The notes under the pieces were generated by a model, which saw only the letters and a program-made list of their open reading frames with translations, was not told where the DNA came from and did no database searches. Below are positions 9,863 to 17,836 of a stretch of 34,305 nt of DNA, in pieces; the stretch's first letter is position 1; the number at the start of each line of letters is the position of its first letter. The position numbers were made by a program, and so were the translations under genes. The stretch covers positions 1 to 34,305 of the forward strand of contig JBJLFR010000029.1 in assembly GCA_045565285.1 (NCBI GenBank), read 5' to 3'. Source of the stretch: CACIIZ01 sp045565285. GTDB taxonomy: Bacteria > Pseudomonadota > Alphaproteobacteria > Rhodobacterales > Rhodobacteraceae.

Positions 9863-9913
9863 ATTATTCCGAGTAATTTACTAAGGAATAATTTTTATTA
9901 AAACAAATGTCAA
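9863..9913 (-). promoter_or_regulatory. Promoter with overlapping palindrome upstream of the IsdG-like operon
   Basis: On the minus strand, TTGACA (9913-9908) lies 17 bases before TATTCC (9890-9885). A long inverted repeat, ATTATTCC...GGAATAAT (9863-9870 with 9885-9892) with inner AGTAA/TTACT, covers the -10 and the likely start of transcription. That position would suit a repressor operator. Read as RNA the same palindrome could be a terminator, but the minus strand lacks a T-run after it. Confidence 0.4.
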
Positions 9914-9969
9914 TAAAATTTTTAAAAAAACCTTACTAAATATCAAATAATTTTATCCAAAATCTAAAT

Positions 9970-11475
9970 TTAATTAAATGAACTTTCAGTATTCTCTTTA
10001 ATAAATAATTCTGCCTTATTAAATATAGTCTCTTTTCTATCATTTGACATTCTGTCAAGTGATCTTGTGTGTAAAGCAAGCCTTGCATTTTTATCGTAAA
10101 AGGATCGATTTTTTGATAAAAATCTCCAATAAAGACCATCTACAATATCGCACCAATCTCCTTTTTTATAATTACTCATTCTTAGTATATAGCTTGAAGC
10201 GCAAGTATATGGTTTCGTAGACATTATACCTCCATCGGAATAAGTTGCCATTCCATATACATTTGGAACCATTACCCACTCAGAAGAATCGATATACATT
10301 TCCATAAACCATTGATAAATTGATCTTGGATGTACTTCACACAAATTCATTAAATTGCTTAATATCATAAGTCTAGGTATATGATGTATGTAACCATCTG
10401 ATAAAGTTGTTTTAATGCAATCATCTAATGGATCAATACCTGTGCTACCATCATACCAACTTTTAGATAACGACTTATGATGGTTCCAAAAATTTTTAGT
10501 TTCTTGGACCTCACTTTTTTTTTGATAAATACCTCTTATGAATTCACGCCAGCCTATTATCTGTCTCAAGAAGCCCTCTAAGGAATTTAATGGAATAGAT
10601 AATTTATTTGAAATTTCAGTTGTTCTTTTGATAACATATTGGGGCGTTAAAAGACCTAGATTTAATAAGGGACTTATACAGCTGTGGAATAAAAAATTTT
10701 TATTTTCAAGCATAGCATCTTCATAAGTACCAAATTCAGAAATTCTTTCTGAAAGGAAAACTTCTAAATGATTTTCTGCATCAGTTCTGGTCACAGGGAA
10801 CCAAAAATTTTCTAATTTTCCAGGATGGTCAGAAAAGTATTTTTCAATAATTTCAACAATTTTTTCATGATAACAAGATTTTTCTACATTTTGTAATTTA
10901 GGAATAGTTAAGCTTTTTGGTATTTTTTTTCTATTTTCTTCGTCAAAAGACCATTTTCCTCCTACAGGTTTTTCATTGCTATCTAATAATATATTTTGAT
11001 TTTTACGAGAGATCTTATAAAAATCTCCCATACGAAATAATTTTTTCTCACCGAGTGATTTTTTCAATAAGCTTCTAGTAAATAGAAACATAGGCGAGTT
11101 GTGAACTGTTAGTTTTATTTTAGAGTTGTCTAATTCTTGGAATAAAATTTTTTCAAAAGGTTTATCCTCAATCTCAAAAATATTAATAGATGAAAGCCCA
11201 CTTTTGAGAAGATATTTTAAGAGAAGTTGTGAAAAACTTTCTTCTTTTTTCCTATTTTCTAGAGGAAAATAATCAACGGCAATACCATGTGATTCAAGTT
11301 CTTTGCAATACTCTCGCATTGCTGTTAAAAATAAATATAATTTAAGTTTATGGTGTTTTTCATAGGTACATAAGCCAAAATCTTCAGCCATGAATACTCT
11401 ATTACATCCTGATTGTTTTAAAATACTGGGCTCAAAAAGCTGATTACCTAAAATTATGAATAATCTATTTTTCAT
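9970..11475 (-). CDS. Photolyase-related protein (FeS-BCP/PhrB-like family) lacking part of the cluster site
   Basis: 501 residues, full length for the deoxyribodipyrimidine photolyase-related family. The N-terminal domain (RLFIILGNQL, then YEKHHKLKLYLFLTAMR) is the antenna-binding half. The C-terminal FAD domain carries GFLRQIIGWREFIRG (301-315), HHIPRLMILSNL (364-375), NVYGMATYSDGG (405-416) and KPYTCASSYI (421-430). Characterised relatives repair (6-4) photoproducts and hold a 4Fe-4S cluster on four cysteines. Here two appear kept (C379 in NLCEVHP and C442 in GDWCD), but the CxxC that should follow MSNY is replaced by KKGDW in a shortened loop. The cluster is probably lost, so light repair or sensing without it is inferred. 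It is divergent from an ATP-grasp gene across 122 bases. Confidence 0.85.
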   Translation of the reverse strand: MKNRLFIILGNQLFEPSILKQSGCNRVFMAEDFGLCTYEKHHKLKLYLFLTAMREYCKELESHGIAVDYFPLENRKKEESFSQLLLKYLLKSGLSSINIFEIEDKPFEKILFQELDNSKIKLTVHNSPMFLFTRSLLKKSLGEKKLFRMGDFYKISRKNQNILLDSNEKPVGGKWSFDEENRKKIPKSLTIPKLQNVEKSCYHEKIVEIIEKYFSDHPGKLENFWFPVTRTDAENHLEVFLSERISEFGTYEDAMLENKNFLFHSCISPLLNLGLLTPQYVIKRTTEISNKLSIPLNSLEGFLRQIIGWREFIRGIYQKKSEVQETKNFWNHHKSLSKSWYDGSTGIDPLDDCIKTTLSDGYIHHIPRLMILSNLMNLCEVHPRSIYQWFMEMYIDSSEWVMVPNVYGMATYSDGGIMSTKPYTCASSYILRMSNYKKGDWCDIVDGLYWRFLSKNRSFYDKNARLALHTRSLDRMSNDRKETIFNKAELFIKENTESSFN

Positions 11476-11597
11476 TATAAAATTTATCGAATTGGAATAA
11501 ATATATTGTTGATTTAATTTACATAATTATTTATTTCTTTAGTTAAAGAACTAAACTCTTGAATAAATTTTATGAATTTAAAATTCATATATAAACT

Positions 11598-12548
11598 ATG
11601 AAAAAAATATATTTGATTCATGAAAATAAGGATTGGCTTCAACCTCTAAAAAGAGTACTTTTAGACAAAGGTATTCCTTTTTCTGACTGGCATATGGTTG
11701 AAAGAACAATCAATCTATTTACTCCTCCTCCAGAAGGTGTTTTTTTTAATAGAATGAGTGCTTCGTCACATTCTAGAGGTAATAGATATTGTCCAGAATT
11801 AACGACTGGCCTTATTTCTTGGTTGGAAGTAAATAAAAGATTAGTTGTAAATGGAAGCAATGCTCAAAGGTTAGAGCTTTCAAAAATGGTCCAGTACAGT
11901 GAACTAAATCTAGTAGGATTAAAGGTCCCAAAAACTATATGTTCAACAACATTAAAAGGGATCATAGATTCTGCAAGAATATTAAAATTTCCAATCATAA
12001 TAAAACATAATAGAGCTGGCATGGGGCTAGGTGTAAAACTTTTTTACACTATTGGTGAACTTAAAGATTATATCTATGGTGATCATTTTGAAAACTCAGT
12101 TGATGGTATAACTTTGATTCAAAATTATATTGTTTCACCAGAAAGCAGCATAATAAGGGTTGAATTTGTTGACAAAAAATTTCTTTATGCAGTTAAAGTG
12201 AATACAGAAAGTGGTTTTGAATTATGTCCTGCTGATGAATGTAATTTTGATGCTTTTGATTTAAACAATAAGGAAAGTTTAAGCTCAAAAAGTAAATCAA
12301 AATTTAAAATAATTGAAAATTTTTTATCATTTTCATTTGCAAATAATATAATAAAGAAAATGCAAGAATTGATGCATAATGTTGGTATTGATATAGCATC
12401 TTTTGAAATAATTTTAGATAAAAATAATGATTTTTTTGTTTATGATATTAATGTTAATACTAATTATAATTCTACTGCTGAAAAAAATACACCGCATTCA
12501 GGCACAGTTTCAGTAGCACAGTTTTTAGAAAGAATTTCTTTAGAATAA
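11598..12548 (+). CDS. RimK-like ATP-grasp ligase
   Basis: 316 residues with an ATP-grasp fold. K96 and K136 (FPIIIKHN) are the likely ATP-binding lysines, NRAGMGLGV (138-146) is the flexible glycine loop, and DINVNTNYN (283-291) holds the Mg-binding acidic/Asn set. RimK-type enzymes use ATP to join a carboxylate, often glutamate, to an amine on a peptide or small molecule. The acceptor cannot be read from the sequence. No good ribosome binding site is seen before the ATG. It faces away from the photolyase homologue and shares its short upstream region, so joint regulation is possible. Confidence 0.75.
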   Translation: MKKIYLIHENKDWLQPLKRVLLDKGIPFSDWHMVERTINLFTPPPEGVFFNRMSASSHSRGNRYCPELTTGLISWLEVNKRLVVNGSNAQRLELSKMVQYSELNLVGLKVPKTICSTTLKGIIDSARILKFPIIIKHNRAGMGLGVKLFYTIGELKDYIYGDHFENSVDGITLIQNYIVSPESSIIRVEFVDKKFLYAVKVNTESGFELCPADECNFDAFDLNNKESLSSKSKSKFKIIENFLSFSFANNIIKKMQELMHNVGIDIASFEIILDKNNDFFVYDINVNTNYNSTAEKNTPHSGTVSVAQFLERISLE

Positions 12549-12663
12549 ATTGAATAAAAAAACAATATTTTAAAAGTATTTAATAGATTTTACAGATATT
12601 TCTGTTTATGAAAATGTATATAAAGTTTAAAGATCTTTTGAATAAAAATAATTGGAGTAAAAT

Positions 12664-13809
12664 TTGCAAAAATTAAGATGGGGTTTAATAGGTGGTGGTG
12701 AAGGAAGTCAAATTGGTTTTACACATCGAGCTGCTGCACAATTAGAAGGTTGTTTTTATTTTGATGCTGCAGCTTTGGATGCCGATACTAAAGAAGCAAA
12801 AAAATTTGGTAAAAAGCTAGGTTTGTCTGACCAAAAATCTTATGGTTCCTGGGAAGAAATGTTGGAAAATGAAAAAAAATTAAAAACTAGTGAACGTTTA
12901 GATCTAGTCACAGTTGCAACTCCTAATTCTACACATTTTGAAATAACAAAATCCTTTTTAAATGAAGGTTTTAATGTTCTTTGTGAAAAGCCCCTCACTA
13001 TGACTGTTGAAGAAGCTCAAGAGTTAGTAAAATTAGCAAAGACTGTGGGCAAAATTTGTGCTGTAAATTATGGATACACTGGTTACCCTTTAGTAAGACA
13101 AATGCGTTCAATGGTTTTGAATGGTGATTTAGGTGATCTCCGTGTTGTTTTTGCTGAATTTGCTGGCGGATTCATGGCGGATTCATCTGATTCAGAAAAT
13201 CCAAGAGTTAAATGGAGATTTACTGCTGAGCATGCTGGAATGGCTGCAGTCACAATTGATTGTGGAATACATGCGCTAAATATGGCATGTTTTGTTACAA
13301 ATAAAAAAATAGTTAAAGTTTCTTCTGATTTTTTCTCAGGAATTAAGAGCCGAGAATTAGAGGATGATAATCTTTCATCATTTAGAATGGAAGACGATAT
13401 AGCAGGAAGGCTATGGACAAGTGGTTTAGCAATTGGGCGCACTCATGGATTAACCTTGCAAGTTTTTGGTTCAAAAGGTGGTCTTTCATGGAATCAAGAG
13501 CAACCTAACCAACTTTTTTGGACACCTTTAAATGAATCTACAAGAATAATAGAAAGAGGTCATTCAAGTTTATACCCTTCAGCAAAAAGGATAAATAAAA
13601 TTACAATTGGACATCCTGAGGGAATGATTGCTGCTTTTTCAAATATCTACAAAGATTTATTTGATAATATATATTCCATAAAATTTGATAGTAATCCTAT
13701 TGAACTTTCCAATAGTTATCCAACAGTAGAAGATGGTTTTCATTCTTTGGAAATTGTAAAGGCAATGAAAAAATCTGTCTCTTTAGATGGAAGTTGGGCA
13801 AGAGTATGA
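12664..13809 (+). CDS. Gfo/Idh/MocA family NAD(P)-dependent oxidoreductase
   Basis: 381 residues. GLIGGGEGSQIG (7-18) is the dinucleotide-binding loop, CEKPLT (107-112) holds the family's catalytic Lys, and DCGIHALNM (199-207) carries the Asp/His pair of the active site. Members oxidise or reduce sugars, inositols and their derivatives at one carbon; the substrate is not identifiable. The start is TTG at 12664, chosen because GGAG (12654-12657) lies 6 bases upstream and no ATG suits better. It is followed by 6-phosphofructokinase after 31 bases, so a role in sugar use is plausible. Confidence 0.85.
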   Translation: MQKLRWGLIGGGEGSQIGFTHRAAAQLEGCFYFDAAALDADTKEAKKFGKKLGLSDQKSYGSWEEMLENEKKLKTSERLDLVTVATPNSTHFEITKSFLNEGFNVLCEKPLTMTVEEAQELVKLAKTVGKICAVNYGYTGYPLVRQMRSMVLNGDLGDLRVVFAEFAGGFMADSSDSENPRVKWRFTAEHAGMAAVTIDCGIHALNMACFVTNKKIVKVSSDFFSGIKSRELEDDNLSSFRMEDDIAGRLWTSGLAIGRTHGLTLQVFGSKGGLSWNQEQPNQLFWTPLNESTRIIERGHSSLYPSAKRINKITIGHPEGMIAAFSNIYKDLFDNIYSIKFDSNPIELSNSYPTVEDGFHSLEIVKAMKKSVSLDGSWARV

Positions 13810-13840
13810 AATTAAAAATTTTACACTTAGGAAATTTTCA

Positions 13841-14809
13841 ATGAAACATATTGCAGTTATGACTAGTGGGGGTGATGCTCCGGGAATGAATGCATGCTTG
13901 AGAGCAGTAGTTCGAGCAGCTCATAATAATAAGCTAAAAGTCTATGGAGTTTTAAATGGATATGAAGGATTAATTGATAATCAAATTCAAAGACTAACGC
14001 CTAGAGAAGTTGGTAACATAATTCAAAAAGGCGGAAGTATTTTAAAAACATCCAGATCCAAACGTTTTTTACAAAAAAAATTTAGAGCTTTAGCAATTAA
14101 GAATTTAACAAAAAAAGATATTAATTCTCTTATAGTAATTGGAGGTGAGGGATCAATCAAAGGTGCAACAATGGTTGCTAAAGAATCAAATATTAATGTT
14201 TTAGGTTTACCTGCAACAATAGATAGAGATATTCCTCTGGTTGGTCCTACAATTGGATTTGATTCTGCAATTAACACTGCTCTTCAAGCAATAGATAGAA
14301 TAAGAGATACAGCTTCTACTTCGAATACTGTTCATATAGTTGAGGTTATGGGTAGGAACTGTGGTTGGATAAGTTTATATGCTGGAATTGGCGGAGGAGC
14401 AGAAGCTGTCATTTTACAAGAATTTGATACAAATATTAAAAAACTTACAAAACATATTAAGGAGCAAAGAACTTCTGGAAAAACAGGTTGTATATTAATT
14501 GTTTCTGAGGGTGCTTATAATGCTCAAGGTGGTGATGGACTAATTAGAGAATTAAATAATATATCAAATTTTGATTTAAGAATTACTAAATTAGGTCATA
14601 TTCAAAGGGGTGGTAACCCTAGCGCAGTAGATAGAGTACTAGCAAGTAGATTAGGGGCTAGTGCAGTTGATAAATTGTTAGCAGGTATTAATAAGTGTGT
14701 AGTTGCACAACCTAATGATAAAATTGAATTATTTAATTTTGATAAGTTGGTAGCTAAACATCAATCAGATATGAAAGATTATTATGAGCTAATTTTTAAT
14801 TTAGCATGA
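13841..14809 (+). CDS. pfkA: 6-phosphofructokinase
   Basis: 322 residues, the usual bacterial size. TSGGDAPGMNA (8-18) and GGEGS (101-105) form the nucleotide site, and the Gly after the acidic residue favours ATP over pyrophosphate. PATIDRDIP (124-132) is the catalytic loop with D128 as base; the usual TIDND reads TIDRD. MGRNCGW (170-176) and GHIQRGG (252-258) bind fructose 6-phosphate. The enzyme commits fructose 6-phosphate to glycolysis. ATG 13841 is preferred over one 54 bases upstream because AGGA (13829-13832) sits 8 bases before it and the longer form has an atypical N-terminus that would overlap the preceding gene. Confidence 0.9.
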   Translation: MKHIAVMTSGGDAPGMNACLRAVVRAAHNNKLKVYGVLNGYEGLIDNQIQRLTPREVGNIIQKGGSILKTSRSKRFLQKKFRALAIKNLTKKDINSLIVIGGEGSIKGATMVAKESNINVLGLPATIDRDIPLVGPTIGFDSAINTALQAIDRIRDTASTSNTVHIVEVMGRNCGWISLYAGIGGGAEAVILQEFDTNIKKLTKHIKEQRTSGKTGCILIVSEGAYNAQGGDGLIRELNNISNFDLRITKLGHIQRGGNPSAVDRVLASRLGASAVDKLLAGINKCVVAQPNDKIELFNFDKLVAKHQSDMKDYYELIFNLA

Positions 14810-14837
14810 CGGATATTAGATATTTTATAAATTAAAA

Positions 14838-15965
14838 TTATAAGACTCTATTTATAAACGTATCCACACCAAATAAAGCAATAATAATTGATGCCGGAAT
14901 TGCTATCAGAATTCGATACCATTTTATTCTATTAAAAAGAGGGATTAATATGACTAATGGTAACAATACAAGGATTTGTCCAAGTTCAATACCAACATTA
15001 AAACTTAAAAGATTTAGATAATAGTCGGTTCCCTCTAATCCTATAAGTTTAAACATACTAGCAAAACCCAAACCATGAAGTAACCCAAAGCAAAAAATTA
15101 CTCCAATTCTGCTAATATTCATATTTTTTCTAAATAAGTTCTCAAATCCAATCCAAATAATTGAAGCTGCGATTATTGCTTCTACAATTACAACTGGAAT
15201 AGTTACGTATCCTAGTCCACCTAATATTAAAGTTGTGCTATGAGCAATTGTAAAAGTAGCAACTTGAATTAATAAAGTTTTTAGTTTGCGTGAGAAGAAA
15301 AATAATCCTAGTATAAATAGTATATGTTCAAATCCATAAGGAATTATATGAATTATTCCGTTCCATACCCCAGATATCAATAAATTTGGGAAATTATTTT
15401 TTTCTTCTAAAATTTCTATTTGGCTCGTTTGATTTCCTGGTTTTAACCATTGTAATTGAGGTTTTTGTGTATCTTTATTGATATTAGAAAAATTTTTAAA
15501 AATTAAAGGTCCAAATATTTTTTTTGTACTAAACTTAATAGGTGTTTCAATAATTTGGTTATATGTTTTAAAATAGATTTTTGTAAAGCGTACTTTTTCA
15601 ATATTATTTTCATCTAAAACATCAATTTCTACTACTTTTAATTTTAATGGTTTCTCAGATGTTTTGACAAAAATAGAATTTGTAATTTGATCTTTTGACT
15701 TAAATACTCTCTCTTTTAACATCTCCTTAGATAGTAACCTAAGCTCATCATATATTTTTGATTTTGAAGAATTTTTTGTTTCTTTATAGATACTGGCATC
15801 TACATTTGCCAAAAAGGCCTCTGCATTAAATATTAAAACCAGATTAATTTGGTTTTCAATTTTTTTGAATTCTACAACCGTGGGTTTTATTTCATGAGCA
15901 GAAACATAATTAAAAAAATTCAAAAAAACAAAGGTAATAAAACAGATATTTTTTTTTTGTATCAT
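14838..15965 (-). CDS. HupE/UreJ-like membrane protein with N-terminal exported domain
   Basis: 375 residues. A signal peptide (cleavage near A23, YVSAHE) leads to about 165 exported residues, then six to seven membrane segments from about 196. The membrane part has the HupE/UreJ_2 histidines and acids: H206, H214 (GFEHILFILG), H242 (IAHS), E262, H297 (GLLHGLGFA) and the NVGIELGQ element (323-330). Relatives are linked to nickel or cobalt uptake beside hydrogenase or urease, but this long form often occurs alone and its cargo is unknown. No metalloenzyme genes lie near it. It converges with pfkA, with 28 bases between the stops. Confidence 0.8.
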   Translation of the reverse strand: MIQKKNICFITFVFLNFFNYVSAHEIKPTVVEFKKIENQINLVLIFNAEAFLANVDASIYKETKNSSKSKIYDELRLLSKEMLKERVFKSKDQITNSIFVKTSEKPLKLKVVEIDVLDENNIEKVRFTKIYFKTYNQIIETPIKFSTKKIFGPLIFKNFSNINKDTQKPQLQWLKPGNQTSQIEILEEKNNFPNLLISGVWNGIIHIIPYGFEHILFILGLFFFSRKLKTLLIQVATFTIAHSTTLILGGLGYVTIPVVIVEAIIAASIIWIGFENLFRKNMNISRIGVIFCFGLLHGLGFASMFKLIGLEGTDYYLNLLSFNVGIELGQILVLLPLVILIPLFNRIKWYRILIAIPASIIIALFGVDTFINRVL

Positions 15966-16136
15966 TTTTAAAAAGAAAAAAATTCATTCAAAATTGTTTA
16001 AAGAACTTAGGTAATATACATATATATATATAGAAGGTTTTTATCCAATTAGTAGAATTTTTCAACTTAGATTTTTTATTCCTTCAAATTTGAATTTCAA
16101 ACACTAAAATGTAATTAAAAATATTCCAAATTAAAA

Positions 16137-16982
16137 ATGAACACAGTATCTGTAGTTATACCTACTTATAATAGAATAAATTTTCTTTTTAGAGCTATCG
16201 ATTCTGTTTTAAAACAAACATATCCTATTCACCAAATAATTGTAGTTGATAACAACTCTACAGATAATACTTCTGAAATATTAAGAAATAAATATCCTAA
16301 AATTGAAATTTTATTTGAACAGGAAAAGGGAGTAAGCTTTGCTAGAAATAAGGGAATAAAATTTTCAAAAAGTGATTGGATAGCATTACTAGATTCTGAT
16401 GATGCTTGGAAACCAGAAAAAATTGAAAAACAATTATTTCTATATGAAAACTCTAACAAGGATTTAAGAGTCATTCATACTGATGAACTTTGGTATAAAG
16501 ATAAAGTCCTTGTGAACCAAAAAAATAAACACATAAAATCAGGTGGAGATATTTTTGAAAAATCTGTAAAATTATGTTGTATTTCTCCAAGTAGTGCATT
16601 GTTGAGAAGTGATCTTTTTAGGGACATTGGATATTTTGATGAATCGTTCCCTACTTGTGAAGATTATGATTTTTGGTTGCGTGTTACAGCAAGAGAAAAA
16701 ATTCTATTTCTCGATAAACCACTAACTATAAAATTTGGTGGACACGATGATCAACTTTCTAAAAAATATTGGGGTATGGATAGATTTAGAGTTAAAGCTT
16801 TAGAGAAATTGATCTTAAATCATAAGTTGAATTATCATCAAAAAAAAATTGTTCTTAGTTCTCTTATAACCAGATTAGAAATAATTATTAATGGAGCTAA
16901 AAAGAGAAATAATCAAAAAATAGAAAAAATATTCCAAAAAAAAATTAATGAGTGGAAATTTTATAAAAATGAAAAAGAATAA
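16137..16982 (+). CDS. Family 2 glycosyltransferase
   Basis: 281 residues. The GT-A fold starts with VSVVIPTYNR and IIVVDNNSTDNT. DSDD (86-89) is the metal-binding DxD motif, CEDYDFWLR (174-182) the acceptor-side acidic motif, and GGHDDQLS (201-208) a further conserved loop. There are no membrane segments, so it is cytoplasmic or loosely membrane-bound. It transfers a sugar from a nucleotide donor to an unknown acceptor. It is the first gene of a plus-strand cluster, with the next start 14 bases after its stop. The 171 bases upstream are AT-rich, with a short TA repeat at 16019-16030, and must hold the promoter, but no clear boxes are seen. Confidence 0.85.
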   Translation: MNTVSVVIPTYNRINFLFRAIDSVLKQTYPIHQIIVVDNNSTDNTSEILRNKYPKIEILFEQEKGVSFARNKGIKFSKSDWIALLDSDDAWKPEKIEKQLFLYENSNKDLRVIHTDELWYKDKVLVNQKNKHIKSGGDIFEKSVKLCCISPSSALLRSDLFRDIGYFDESFPTCEDYDFWLRVTAREKILFLDKPLTIKFGGHDDQLSKKYWGMDRFRVKALEKLILNHKLNYHQKKIVLSSLITRLEIIINGAKKRNNQKIEKIFQKKINEWKFYKNEKE

Positions 16983-16996
16983 TCTGAGGTTTTTAA

Positions 16997-17833
16997 ATGA
17001 GTAATGGATGTATATGTTGGGTCATAGCTTTAGCATCAGAGGCAAAAACCTTAATTGAAGAGTTGAAAATGTTTCCACTGCAAGGAGATACATTATTTCC
17101 GGTTTATAAAAATAAAAGTGAAGATGAGTGGCTAGTCATTACTGGGGTAGGTCAGTTAAATGCAGCTTCAGGAGTTTCATATCTGTATTCACTTTGTCCA
17201 TATGCAAGAACCTCATTCTGGATAAATTTTGGTATTGCCGGTGCTGGAAAAAATGCCGGAAATATTGGAGAAATTTTTATTGTAAATGAATTAAGAAATG
17301 ATTCTCATGGAAAAGTTTATTACCCATTTATTTTACCAAATCTTAGAATAAAAAGTGTTATGTTAAAAACATATAATAAGCCACAAAACAACTATCAAAA
17401 TTCTTTTCTATTTGATATGGAAGGTTGGATTTTTTACAATATTGTTCAAAGAAAAATAACTAGGGAGCTTATTACTGTCATTAAAATCATTTCAGATAAT
17501 ACAACTGAAACCACATCGTCAATTAATAAAGAGATTGTAAAAAAATTAGTTAAAGAAAAAATTCAATACTTAATGTCTTTAAGAGATATTTGTTATGATT
17601 TATCACGTTTGGAAACAGAAAGAAAAAAAGATCATTATCTATTTGATGATATAACACAAAATGTCCATTTTACCTTTACGGAAAGTCAACAATTAAAGAA
17701 TTTTTTAATGAGGTGGGACGTTTTTTTTCCTAAAAGATCTTTATCTTCTGAAATTAAAGATTTAAATGATTCAAAGTCAATTTTGGATTATTTGGAGTCT
17801 AATCTTAATAATCACGAGTTAAAATGGGAATGA
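16997..17833 (+). CDS. Nucleosidase/nucleoside phosphorylase superfamily protein with C-terminal extension
   Basis: 278 residues. The first 170 match the purine nucleoside phosphorylase/MTA-SAH nucleosidase fold: E14 in IALASEAKTL, the INFGIAGAG strand (76-84), DMEGW (140-144, where the Glu binds ribose) and IISDN (164-168, where the Asp acts on the base). The last 100 or so residues go beyond the normal domain and are helical and charged. Known members split the glycosidic bond of nucleosides or related compounds such as adenosylhopane; the ligand here is unknown. It lies between a glycosyltransferase and an SPL-like radical SAM gene, 3 bases before the latter's start, so the two are surely cotranscribed. 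Confidence 0.75.
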   Translation: MSNGCICWVIALASEAKTLIEELKMFPLQGDTLFPVYKNKSEDEWLVITGVGQLNAASGVSYLYSLCPYARTSFWINFGIAGAGKNAGNIGEIFIVNELRNDSHGKVYYPFILPNLRIKSVMLKTYNKPQNNYQNSFLFDMEGWIFYNIVQRKITRELITVIKIISDNTTETTSSINKEIVKKLVKEKIQYLMSLRDICYDLSRLETERKKDHYLFDDITQNVHFTFTESQQLKNFLMRWDVFFPKRSLSSEIKDLNDSKSILDYLESNLNNHELKWE

Positions 17834-17836
17834 ACT

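Noticed and set aside
13787..13840. Upstream ATG extending phosphofructokinase by 18 residues
   Set aside because: The extension overlaps the preceding gene, has no family similarity, and the ATG at 13841 has its own AGGA and the canonical N-terminus.
16019..16030. Short TA repeat before the glycosyltransferase gene
   Set aside because: Only about six units in an AT-rich region; this is expected by chance and gives no sign of a phase-variable promoter.
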